Assembly (NCBI GenBank): GCA_947374315.1
Contig: CANCBK010000050.1
Coordinates: forward strand, 1-12,473
DNA from: Burkholderiaceae bacterium
GTDB lineage: Bacteria > Pseudomonadota > Gammaproteobacteria > Burkholderiales > Burkholderiaceae
Direction of reading: 5' to 3'
Length of the DNA stretch: 12,473 nt
Part shown: piece after piece, positions 6,149-12,473 of the stretch
Position numbering within the stretch: position 1 is the first letter of the stretch
How the letters are laid out: the number at the start of each line of letters is the position of its first letter
Position numbers and translations under genes: made by a program
Notes under the pieces: model-generated
What the model was told of the DNA's origin: nothing
Seen by the model: only the letters and a program-made list of their open reading frames with translations
Database searches by the model: none

Positions 6149-7195
6149 TTATTCGTTATCAACCAAGTGACGTGCTTTTTCCACATCTTGGCGATAGGCT
6201 TCAAAAATATTCTTTAGCGCATCGCTCATATTGGTCGTTGGTTTCCAACCTAATTCGCTCATCGTGTTATCGATTGCAGGAACGCGATTTTGAACATCTT
6301 GGTAGCCTTCACCGTAGTAGGCGCCCGAAGTCGTTTCCACGATCTTCACTTCATTGGCGGTCTTGGCGTATTCCGGAATACTACAAGCGATTTCTAACAT
6401 TTGATTGGCGAGTTCGCGAACAGAGTGATTGTTCTTTGGATTGCCGATGTTGTAGATCTTGCCGTTGGCGATGCCATCTTTGTTGTCGATAATCTGCATC
6501 AAGGCATCAATGCCATCATCAACATAGGTGAAGGCGCGTTTCTGGGCGCCGCCATCAACGAGATTAATTGGTTCTCCACGTACGATGTGACCGAGGAACT
6601 GAGTCACTACGCGGGAGGAGCCTTCTTTTGGCGTGTAGATGCTGTCTAAGCCAGGGCCAATCCAGTTAAATGGGCGGAAAAGGGTAAAGCGCAAGCCTTC
6701 CATGCCGTAACCCCAAATCACGCGATCCATTAATTGCTTAGAGCAGGCGTAAATCCAACGTGGTTTATTGATTGGGCCGTACACCATATTGGATTGGGCG
6801 GGATCAAACTCGGCGTCTTCACACATGCCATAGACTTCAGATGTGGATGGAAATACCAAATGTTTTTTGTATTTCACGGCAGAGCGCACGATCGGTAGGT
6901 TGGCTTCAAAGTCGAGCTCAAATACTCTCAAAGGCTGCTGAACGTATGTCGCTGGAGTAGCAATCGCGACTAAAGGCAGAATGACATCGCATTTGCGAAT
7001 GTGATACTCAACCCATTCTTTATTGATGGTGATGTCGCCTTCAAAGAAGTGCATACGAGGATGATTGACTAAATCACCCAGGCGATCGTTTTGCATATCC
7101 ATGCCATAGACATCCCAGTCGGTGGTCTCTAGAATGCGTTTTGATAGGTGATGGCCAATAAAGCCATTTACGCCAAGAATGAGTACTTTTTTCAT
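6149..7195 (-). CDS. arnA: UDP-glucuronate decarboxylating dehydrogenase (ArnA C-terminal half, stand-alone)
   Basis: This encodes a 348-residue extended short-chain dehydrogenase that converts UDP-glucuronate and NAD to UDP-4-keto-pentose, CO2 and NADH, the first committed step of Ara4N synthesis. It corresponds to the C-terminal domain of E. coli ArnA. The NAD-binding motif is GVNGFIG (8-14). FPSTSEVYGM holds S119 and E120, matching E. coli S433/E434. IYACSK holds Y149 and K153, and R304 in QNRVP matches E. coli R619, which sets decarboxylation apart from ordinary epimerisation. The long near-identical stretch NKPRWIYACSKQL supports ArnA rather than a generic UDP-glucose epimerase. ATG 7195 has GAGG 8 bases upstream. 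It is a separate gene, 48 bases after the formyltransferase half. Confidence 0.93.
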   Translation of the reverse strand: MKKVLILGVNGFIGHHLSKRILETTDWDVYGMDMQNDRLGDLVNHPRMHFFEGDITINKEWVEYHIRKCDVILPLVAIATPATYVQQPLRVFELDFEANLPIVRSAVKYKKHLVFPSTSEVYGMCEDAEFDPAQSNMVYGPINKPRWIYACSKQLMDRVIWGYGMEGLRFTLFRPFNWIGPGLDSIYTPKEGSSRVVTQFLGHIVRGEPINLVDGGAQKRAFTYVDDGIDALMQIIDNKDGIANGKIYNIGNPKNNHSVRELANQMLEIACSIPEYAKTANEVKIVETTSGAYYGEGYQDVQNRVPAIDNTMSELGWKPTTNMSDALKNIFEAYRQDVEKARHLVDNE

Positions 7196-7243
7196 CTCTA
7201 CTGCCTCGTTTTAATCGAATATGTTTTTACTACTCTTAAATAG

Positions 7244-8113
7244 CTAACTCTTTACTGGGAACCAGTTCAGTATTGCTACTGCCCTTTGGTCGCCACAAAC
7301 GCCGAATGCCTGATTATCAACCACTTGGATGCCTGGGGCCTGAAGATCCAATTGCCCCGGAAATGGCCCCTCTAGGCTGGTGCTAGCCACAATCATCCGC
7401 TGACCTTCCCAGTGTGTAAAAGCCCCGGGATAAGGGGGTGCAACGGCTCTAACAAGGTTGTGAACCTGCTGAGCGGTCTGGTGCCACAGAATTTCCCCAT
7501 CAGCAGGCTTGCGACCTCCAAAATAGCTGCCCTGGGTGAGGTCATTGGGTTTTCTAGGGATATGGCCCCGAACGAGCTCCGGCAGCACCTGCTTCATGAT
7601 TTCTACCGCCGCCTGACTCACCTTGCCAAAGACCTCGGTAGCGGTTTCATCGGGGCCAATGGAGATTGCTGATTGGCCAACGATATCGCCTGCATCTGGT
7701 TTGGTTTCCATGATGTGCAAAGTGGCGCCAGTTTTGGTTTCTCCGTGGAGGATGGCCCAATTGACTGGTGCGCGACCGCGGAACTTTGGCAGGAGTGATC
7801 CATGCATATTGAGAGCGGCAATCTTGGCGCATGACAAGAGCTCCCCCGGAATCATATGGCGGTAATAAAAAGAGAATAGATAGTCGGGCGCTAGCTTCTG
7901 AATTTGTGGAAGCAGATCCATAAGCTGGCCAGCATTCGGGGTGATGTAAGGGATCTTTTTATCCTCACAAAGTTTAGCGACACTCCCAAACCAAACATTC
8001 TCATGGGGATCATCTTGATGGGTTACCACTAGATCAACCTGAATACCCGCATTGAGTAATGTCGTGAGGCAGTTGACGCCAACATCGTGATAAGCAAAGA
8101 CGACTGCGCGCAA
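7244..8113 (-). CDS. arnA: UDP-Ara4N formyltransferase (ArnA N-terminal half, stand-alone)
   Basis: This encodes a 289-residue protein matching the N-terminal domain of E. coli ArnA, which N-formylates UDP-Ara4N using 10-formyl-tetrahydrofolate. The catalytic residues are at the same numbers as in E. coli: N102 and H104 in LNMHGSLLPKFRGRAP, and D140 in KPDAGD. The C-terminal part (about 200-289) matches the OB-like subdomain. The only plausible start is a TTG at 8113, since it aligns MRAVVFAYHD with E. coli MKTVVFAYHD and there is no upstream in-frame room. The TTG directly follows the TAA of arnC (TAATTG), so translation is probably coupled to arnC. This half plus the dehydrogenase half total 637 residues, close to the 660 of fused ArnA. 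Confidence 0.92.
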   Translation of the reverse strand: MRAVVFAYHDVGVNCLTTLLNAGIQVDLVVTHQDDPHENVWFGSVAKLCEDKKIPYITPNAGQLMDLLPQIQKLAPDYLFSFYYRHMIPGELLSCAKIAALNMHGSLLPKFRGRAPVNWAILHGETKTGATLHIMETKPDAGDIVGQSAISIGPDETATEVFGKVSQAAVEIMKQVLPELVRGHIPRKPNDLTQGSYFGGRKPADGEILWHQTAQQVHNLVRAVAPPYPGAFTHWEGQRMIVASTSLEGPFPGQLDLQAPGIQVVDNQAFGVCGDQRAVAILNWFPVKS

Positions 8114-9088
8114 TTATTTTTTCTCTAAAACAGTTTGCACAACATAGCGAGGGCGCTCTCTTACCTGTTGGTAGATGCGACCAATGTATTCGCCCAATAA
8201 GCCGAGACCAAACAACATGACGCCGATTAAGAAGAAGGTCAAGGCGAAAAGTGTAAATACGCCCTCAACCTCAGCGCCGATCACAAAGCGGCGCACCAGC
8301 AGGTATATAAATAAGCTACCTGCGGCCATCGCCAGAAGCATCCCTAAGATGGAGAAGATCTGCAAAGGCATTACGGAGAAACCCGTTACCAAGTCAAAGT
8401 TCAGGCGAATGAGCTGGTAAAGGCTGTATTTAGATTCACCGGCAAAACGTTCTTCATGTTTTACAGTGATTTCAGTGGGGTTGGATGCAAAGGTATAAGC
8501 CAGCGCTGGAATGAAAGTATTGCTTTCATCGCACTGACGCACAAGATCGACAATGCGGCGACTGTATCCGCGCAACATGCAGCCTTGATCAGTCATCGTG
8601 ATGCGTGTAATTTTCTGGCGCAAATGATTCATGGCACGAGAAGCGAATTTTCTAAAGAAGCTATCGCGACGGTCCGCGCGAATGGTGCCAACGTAGTCAT
8701 AACCTTTGAGCAATTCATCAGTCAGGGCATCTATTTCTTCGGGCGGATTTTGTAGATCAGCGTCGAGCGTAATGATGTATTCACCATGCGAGTATTCAAA
8801 ACCAGCCATGATTGCCATATGCTGACCAAAGTTACTATGAAATAACACGGCGCTTGTCACATCGGGGCGTAACTCGACTTGCTTGGCCAGAATGCCGGCG
8901 GAGCGATCTTTGCTGCCATCATTGACGAAGACCACTTCGTAGGCGATCTTTCGCTTGCTGGCTAAGGCATCAAGCGCGGGGTACAGGCGGTCGAAGAGAG
9001 CTTGAAGACCATCTTCCTCGTTATAGACGGGGATGACGATACTGAGTGTGGGATTGCTGGTTTGGTTAGCTAAATTAGCAGTCATCAT
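8114..9088 (-). CDS. arnC: Undecaprenyl-phosphate Ara4-formyl-N transferase ArnC
   Basis: This encodes a 324-residue membrane-bound family 2 glycosyltransferase that moves formylated Ara4N from UDP to undecaprenyl phosphate on the cytoplasmic face. The N-terminal GT-A domain starts LSIVIPVYNEEDGL and contains VNDGS (55-59), the metal-binding DAD (109-111) in TLDADLQNPPEE, and an acceptor segment with MTDQGCMLRGY (165-175). Two strong transmembrane segments follow (about 242-266 and 277-301), ending in a basic tail. Length and domain layout match E. coli ArnC (322 aa). Similar enzymes load other sugars onto polyprenyl phosphate, but the neighbours settle the assignment. Two adjacent ATGs (9088 and 9085) are possible starts and the ribosome binding site is weak (AGG about 9 bases upstream). 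It begins 28 bases after arnB. Confidence 0.93.
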   Translation of the reverse strand: MMTANLANQTSNPTLSIVIPVYNEEDGLQALFDRLYPALDALASKRKIAYEVVFVNDGSKDRSAGILAKQVELRPDVTSAVLFHSNFGQHMAIMAGFEYSHGEYIITLDADLQNPPEEIDALTDELLKGYDYVGTIRADRRDSFFRKFASRAMNHLRQKITRITMTDQGCMLRGYSRRIVDLVRQCDESNTFIPALAYTFASNPTEITVKHEERFAGESKYSLYQLIRLNFDLVTGFSVMPLQIFSILGMLLAMAAGSLFIYLLVRRFVIGAEVEGVFTLFALTFFLIGVMLFGLGLLGEYIGRIYQQVRERPRYVVQTVLEKK

Positions 9089-9116
9089 GCAATTTTGCCT
9101 GATTCTATCTACGAAC

Positions 9117-10289
9117 TTACTTTTTGCTATGTTTCTTCAAAATTCCAACCAATGCACTCGCTATACGGCCAATATCCTCATCCGCCATTCCTGGAAAGAG
9201 GGGGAGTGTCAAGATCGAGCGGCCAATCCGCTGTGCAATAGGAGTCGCCTCTGTTTTGTAGCCCAGTTTTTGGTACAACGTAAATCCCGTGATGCTAGGG
9301 TAATGAACGCCGGTGCCAATACCCAGCTCTTTCAACTCAGTCATCACCTGTGCCCTATCCACATTCAGCTGCTCGAGGGGGAGAACTACTTGGAACATGT
9401 GCCAGTTGCTATCGACGAAGTTCTCGACTGGCAGTTCCAGCTTCAAATGATCTAAGTCAGCAGATTTCAACTCACTGCGAATCACGTCAAAGTACTGTCT
9501 AGCCAACGCGCTTCTTCGCGCCTGAAACGCTGGTAATTGTTTGAGCTGATGCAAGCCAATTACCGCATTGACATCAGTCAAATTGTCTTTGCCACCAAGC
9601 ACGTCAACATCCATGCCATCCATCCCTTGGCGGGTGAGGCCTTGTAAGCGAAACTTTTCTGCCAGCGTGGCCTCGTCATTATTGTTCAATACGAGACAAC
9701 CACCCTCAACTGTAGATAAATTTTTATTTGCCTGAAAACTAAAGCTCACGAGATCACCGATGCTGCCAATCTTTTGATCTTTCCACTGGGATCCAAATGC
9801 TTGCGCTGCATCTTCAATTACGCGCAGCTTGTATTTTTTTGCCAAGGTATAAAGCTGATCCATATCGACCGGCAACCCAGCCAAATAGACTGGCATGATC
9901 GCGCGAGTCTTGGGCGTAATGGCCGCGGCGATGTTGTTCAAGTCAATATTCCGAGTTATGGGATCAACATCTACGAATACGGGCGTTGCTCCAACACTCA
10001 GAATGACATTGGATGTGGCAACCCAGGAGATTGGGGTGGTGATGACTTCATCACCTGGCCCAATTCCGGCGACTTGCAGGGCAATTTTCATAGTTGCAGT
10101 GCCATTAGCGAAACAGCGCACAGGGCGACCGCCAAAATAATCACTCAATGTAGCTTCAAACTCAGCCAACTTGGGGCCTGAAGTAACCCAACCAGAGCGC
10201 AATACCTCCGCGACTGCATCAATCGTTTCTTGATTGAAATGCGGGCGTGTAAAAGGAATAAAGGGCAGTGCGTTTTCTTTGGTCGACAT
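9117..10289 (-). CDS. arnB: UDP-4-amino-4-deoxy-L-arabinose aminotransferase ArnB
   Basis: This encodes a 390-residue PLP enzyme of the DegT/DnrJ/EryC1 family that transfers an amino group from glutamate to UDP-4-keto-pentose, making UDP-Ara4N. The cofactor lysine is K189 in SFQANKNLSTVEGG, and D160 in EDAAQAFG should contact the pyridine nitrogen. The substrate-loop sequence TTPISWVATSN (84-94) and GTGVHYPSI (325-333) fit the family. The length agrees with enterobacterial ArnB (about 380). DegT-family enzymes act on many keto-sugars, so the specific name rests on similarity plus its place between arnT and arnC. It starts 16 bases after arnT at ATG 10289, with only a weak ribosome binding site (AAGG near the arnT stop codon). 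Confidence 0.92.
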   Translation of the reverse strand: MSTKENALPFIPFTRPHFNQETIDAVAEVLRSGWVTSGPKLAEFEATLSDYFGGRPVRCFANGTATMKIALQVAGIGPGDEVITTPISWVATSNVILSVGATPVFVDVDPITRNIDLNNIAAAITPKTRAIMPVYLAGLPVDMDQLYTLAKKYKLRVIEDAAQAFGSQWKDQKIGSIGDLVSFSFQANKNLSTVEGGCLVLNNNDEATLAEKFRLQGLTRQGMDGMDVDVLGGKDNLTDVNAVIGLHQLKQLPAFQARRSALARQYFDVIRSELKSADLDHLKLELPVENFVDSNWHMFQVVLPLEQLNVDRAQVMTELKELGIGTGVHYPSITGFTLYQKLGYKTEATPIAQRIGRSILTLPLFPGMADEDIGRIASALVGILKKHSKK

Positions 10290-10305
10290 GATTAAGCTTA
10301 AGGCC

Positions 10306-12000
10306 TTATCTTTGAGAAGTGCTTGCTGATTCAGGATGTTTCACGATCACACGCCTAGAATCTCTGCCCACTTCTTGCATGGGAATATTTAATTTTTGCA
10401 ACTCGATATATTGTTCTGGAACCATCAATGCATAAGCCGTTTGATCTTCTTTCCAGCGCTCGATAAAGGCAGCTAAGGTGGGGAGCCATAAGTCAGGCTC
10501 TTGTTGAACACCAAACTCTAGCTCATCCGGAAACTCTACCATCGTCATGGTTCTCCCCAGATAGAAGGGTACGGTGTGGTCCAAGATGCGTACGGAATAA
10601 AAGTTCACCTTTTCTGGGATGCCTGCTTTCACCTGATCTACTAAGTCGATGCCAGATACTGCGCGGCCTAGTGTTTCATGACCGGTACCCGCAATGAGCG
10701 CACAGAGAAAAAGTCCACTCGCAAAACTGGTGATGCTCGATAGGCCATTGCGCTTGCTTTGCATAAAGGCCAGCAAGCTACCCGTAACCAATACGATGAG
10801 CGCCGCCACAATCCAATAGGTGTATTGCGCGTACGACTCAATTTCATCTGCTCTGGCTTGCTTGCTGATTTCTCCTAAAAAGAAAAATCCAAGGCCACCC
10901 AAGAGTGCAAAGAAGATTGTCTGCAGCGTCCAGGGGAGCTCAAGTGAATTCCTAAAGCCCAAATTGTTATCTAAGCGGTGTCCAACGAGCAGCGCCAAAG
11001 CCGGGAAGATCGGGATGATGTAGCCAGGCAGCTTAGATTGAGAAATGCTGAAGAATCCCAAAATCACCACGAACCAGCAGACTAGCAACCACCCGCTAGA
11101 GAACTCGCGGTTACGGTCTCGCCAAGCCTGTGTCATTGCACCCGGTATTTGAGCAACCCATGGCAAGAAACCTAGCAGCAGTAGAGGGAGGAAATAATAG
11201 ATCGGCCCAGTTCTGCTATGGGCAGTTTGTGTAAAGCGTTGCAGATGCTCATGAATAAAGAAGAATTGAAGGAACTCTGGGTTCCGTTGTGCCACGAGTA
11301 CAAACCAGGGTGCGGTAATGACTAAAAACAAAATACTGCCACCAATAAGATGAAGGCGTTTCCAGATTTTCCAGTCCCAAGCAGTGATGGAGTAAACGAC
11401 AAACACCATGCCCGGAATGGCAACCCCAATCAACCCTTTGGATAACGTTGCTAAAGCCATAAAGAACCAGCAGGCCCACATCCATTTGCGAGTTCCCTGA
11501 AGATTGTGTGAGGTCTGTGCGAACAATAGACTGCATAGCGCAGCAACCAAAAATGCGGAAAGCCCCATGTCCAAAGAGTTCACATGACCACTGATAACCC
11601 ACATCGGACTGGACGCCAAGACAATCGCAGCTAGCCAACCCGCTCGTGCGCTATAAATGCGTGCGCCCGCAAATCCAACAAACAGAATCGTGGCAAACCC
11701 GGTGAGCGCAGTCCATAAACGCGCCTGCCAATCTCCGATACCAAAAACATTGAAGGCGGTAGCAGTCGCCCAAATTTGCAGCGGTGGTTTCTCAAAATAT
11801 TTGTAGCCGTTGTAGCGCGGAGTCACCCAATCTCCTGTGACCAGCATCTCGCGAGCCATTTCTGCATAACGACCCTCATCTGATGGGATGAGGTGACGGT
11901 AGTTGAGGGTGCCGAACCATAGCAAGGCATATACCAGCACTAAGACCACAATGGTGGCTGGGTTTAGTGCGCTGGATTGCCGAATTTGCCCAAATTGCAT
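10306..12000 (-). CDS. arnT: Ara4N lipid A/core glycosyltransferase ArnT
   Basis: This encodes a 564-residue inner-membrane GT-C enzyme that transfers Ara4N from undecaprenyl phosphate to lipid A or inner-core sugar on the periplasmic side, lowering surface charge and polymyxin binding. An N-terminal transmembrane helix (about 14-31) leads into a periplasmic loop with the likely catalytic D41 in PSDEGRYAEMAR and the YFEKPP motif (68-73). About ten further hydrophobic segments follow, with an IHEHLQRF loop (249-256), and then a soluble C-terminal domain (about 450-564). E. coli ArnT is 550 aa. I chose ATG 12000 over a TTG at 12072: it overlaps the preceding stop as TAATG and has GGAAG 8 bases upstream. 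Other PMT-type glycosyltransferases look similar, but the arn neighbours support ArnT. Confidence 0.9.
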   Translation of the reverse strand: MQFGQIRQSSALNPATIVVLVLVYALLWFGTLNYRHLIPSDEGRYAEMAREMLVTGDWVTPRYNGYKYFEKPPLQIWATATAFNVFGIGDWQARLWTALTGFATILFVGFAGARIYSARAGWLAAIVLASSPMWVISGHVNSLDMGLSAFLVAALCSLLFAQTSHNLQGTRKWMWACWFFMALATLSKGLIGVAIPGMVFVVYSITAWDWKIWKRLHLIGGSILFLVITAPWFVLVAQRNPEFLQFFFIHEHLQRFTQTAHSRTGPIYYFLPLLLLGFLPWVAQIPGAMTQAWRDRNREFSSGWLLVCWFVVILGFFSISQSKLPGYIIPIFPALALLVGHRLDNNLGFRNSLELPWTLQTIFFALLGGLGFFFLGEISKQARADEIESYAQYTYWIVAALIVLVTGSLLAFMQSKRNGLSSITSFASGLFLCALIAGTGHETLGRAVSGIDLVDQVKAGIPEKVNFYSVRILDHTVPFYLGRTMTMVEFPDELEFGVQQEPDLWLPTLAAFIERWKEDQTAYALMVPEQYIELQKLNIPMQEVGRDSRRVIVKHPESASTSQR

Positions 12001-12377
12001 TAGATCGCTTCCACAATCAGGGCCAGCAATACTTGGCGACCTTCGCCTACAAGAATGTTGTAGGTGCGACAAGCTGCCTGAGAGTTCATCACCTCGAAGC
12101 CGATTTTGGCCTCAATGAGCGTTTTTAATAACTCAGGCCTGGGAAAGTGTTGTCGCTTGCCGGTGCCGATAATGATTAATTCGGGCTTAAGGACGGCCAT
12201 TTTCGTGAAATCTGCGGCACTAAGCGCATCAAAGGATCGGATTTCCCACTCCTGAATTTCACCATCTGAAGTCAATAAAACGGCGTGACTATAGGGAGTC
12301 TTATTGATCTCTACATAGCCATCGCCGTAACCGGTGATCGTATTGGCTCCGGAATGGGGGTCAGATTGAAGCTTCAC
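12000..12377 (-). CDS. Mth938-like (DUF498) domain protein
   Basis: This encodes a 125-residue soluble protein of the Mth938/Xcc1710-like family (relatives include AAMDC and NDUFAF3 in animals). The family core is visible as ELIIIGTGKRQHFPRPEL (residues about 66-83), followed by an IGFEVMNSQAACRTYNILVGEGRQV segment. No transmembrane helix or signal peptide is seen, and the biochemical function of bacterial members is unknown to me. The only in-frame start with support is GTG 12377, with AGAGAG about 6 bases upstream; an out-of-frame ATG overlaps it. Its TAA overlaps the arnT ATG (TAATG), so it appears to be the first gene of the arn transcript and is translationally coupled to arnT. Confidence 0.88.
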   Translation of the reverse strand: MKLQSDPHSGANTITGYGDGYVEINKTPYSHAVLLTSDGEIQEWEIRSFDALSAADFTKMAVLKPELIIIGTGKRQHFPRPELLKTLIEAKIGFEVMNSQAACRTYNILVGEGRQVLLALIVEAI

Positions 12378-12403
12378 ATGGACTCTCTGTCATAATTATG
12401 AGG

Positions 12404-12435
12404 ATTATAGCCAGCTGTTTTTTCCTAGATTTCAA
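12404..12435 (-). promoter_or_regulatory. Candidate promoter of the Mth938-like/arn operon
   Basis: On the minus strand a perfect -10 hexamer TATAAT (12404-12409) lies about 27 bases before the GTG start. TTGAAA (12430-12435) matches the -35 consensus at 5 of 6 positions, but the spacer is 20 bases, longer than the usual 16-18. At 17-base spacing the hexamer is a poor AAATCT. A start site near 12397 would give a leader of about 20 bases. No PmrA-type direct repeat was recognised around it. Confidence 0.5.
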
Positions 12436-12473
12436 GAACTTACCCTTTAATTTATTGTGAAACCGATCCTAAA
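12410..12473. other. Window edge, AT-rich, no supported gene
   Basis: Beyond the candidate promoter nothing firm is visible. A GTG at 12457 on the plus strand opens a short frame to the window edge but has no Shine-Dalgarno. On the minus strand the frames close with stops in this stretch, so a gene from the right could also end here. The neighbour cannot be decided from this sequence. Confidence 0.4.

Noticed and set aside
9033..9455. 140-codon plus-strand frame opposite arnB/arnC
   Set aside because: It spans the junction of two well-supported genes on the other strand and its translation resembles no family I know.
11249..11638. 129-codon minus-strand frame inside arnT
   Set aside because: It is an out-of-frame reading of the membrane region of arnT; the arnT frame is continuous with conserved motifs.
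10306..12072. Upstream TTG start for arnT at 12072
   Set aside because: It would add 24 polar residues that overlap the Mth938-like gene in another frame; ATG 12000 has GGAAG and the TAATG junction.
12405..12424. CAGCTG followed by six T on the plus strand as a terminator
   Set aside because: The palindrome is 6 bases with no loop, and no plus-strand gene precedes it.
12380..12473. PmrA-type box (CTTAA repeats) ahead of the arn operon
   Set aside because: Only scattered TTTAA/TTACC-like pieces occur, without two hexamers at the required spacing.

Overview
The window looks like ordinary chromosome from a betaproteobacterium of the Burkholderiales. I suspect a freshwater Polynucleobacter-type organism, from the moderate GC judged by eye, the rpsR-rplI-dnaB order and the character of the proteins; this is inference, not a search result. 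I see no mobile element, CRISPR array, tRNA or rRNA. No gap between genes exceeds 300 bases; the longest is 234 bases (4456-4689), between bcp and phoH.

Layout. On the plus strand, 28-2229 carries rpsR (bS18), rplI (bL9) and dnaB (replicative helicase) in a tight row. It meets a long minus-strand block convergently over a 41-base gap. Read in its own direction (right to left), the minus block is: an Mth938-like (DUF498) small protein, arnT, arnB, arnC, an arnA formyltransferase half, an arnA dehydrogenase half, arnD, bcp (thiol peroxidase), a leader region with an intrinsic terminator, a PIN-PhoH ATPase gene, and an NlpC/P60 lipoprotein gene.

The centre of the window is a pathway for making 4-amino-4-deoxy-L-arabinose (Ara4N) and adding it to lipopolysaccharide. 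The dehydrogenase half oxidatively decarboxylates UDP-glucuronate, ArnB transaminates the product, the formyltransferase half N-formylates it, ArnC loads it onto undecaprenyl phosphate, ArnD removes the formyl group, and ArnT transfers Ara4N to lipid A or core sugars. The order B-C-A-D is that of the enterobacterial operon, with three differences. ArnA, one fused protein in E. coli, is two genes here. arnT is at the front instead of the back. The flippase genes arnE/arnF and the UDP-glucose dehydrogenase gene are not in the window. The first gene, an Mth938-like protein, is joined to arnT by a TAATG stop/start overlap.

The least explained stretch is 4456-4689, upstream of phoH. It holds a good minus-strand intrinsic terminator only about 18 bases before the phoH start codon, an upstream near-copy of the terminator's 3' arm that could compete for pairing, and a 53-codon open frame that runs through the hairpin and stops at the phoH ribosome binding site. 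This could simply end the arn-bcp transcript, or it could be an attenuator for phoH. I found no clear evidence of a wholly new system; the leader and the split, rearranged arn cluster are the best leads.
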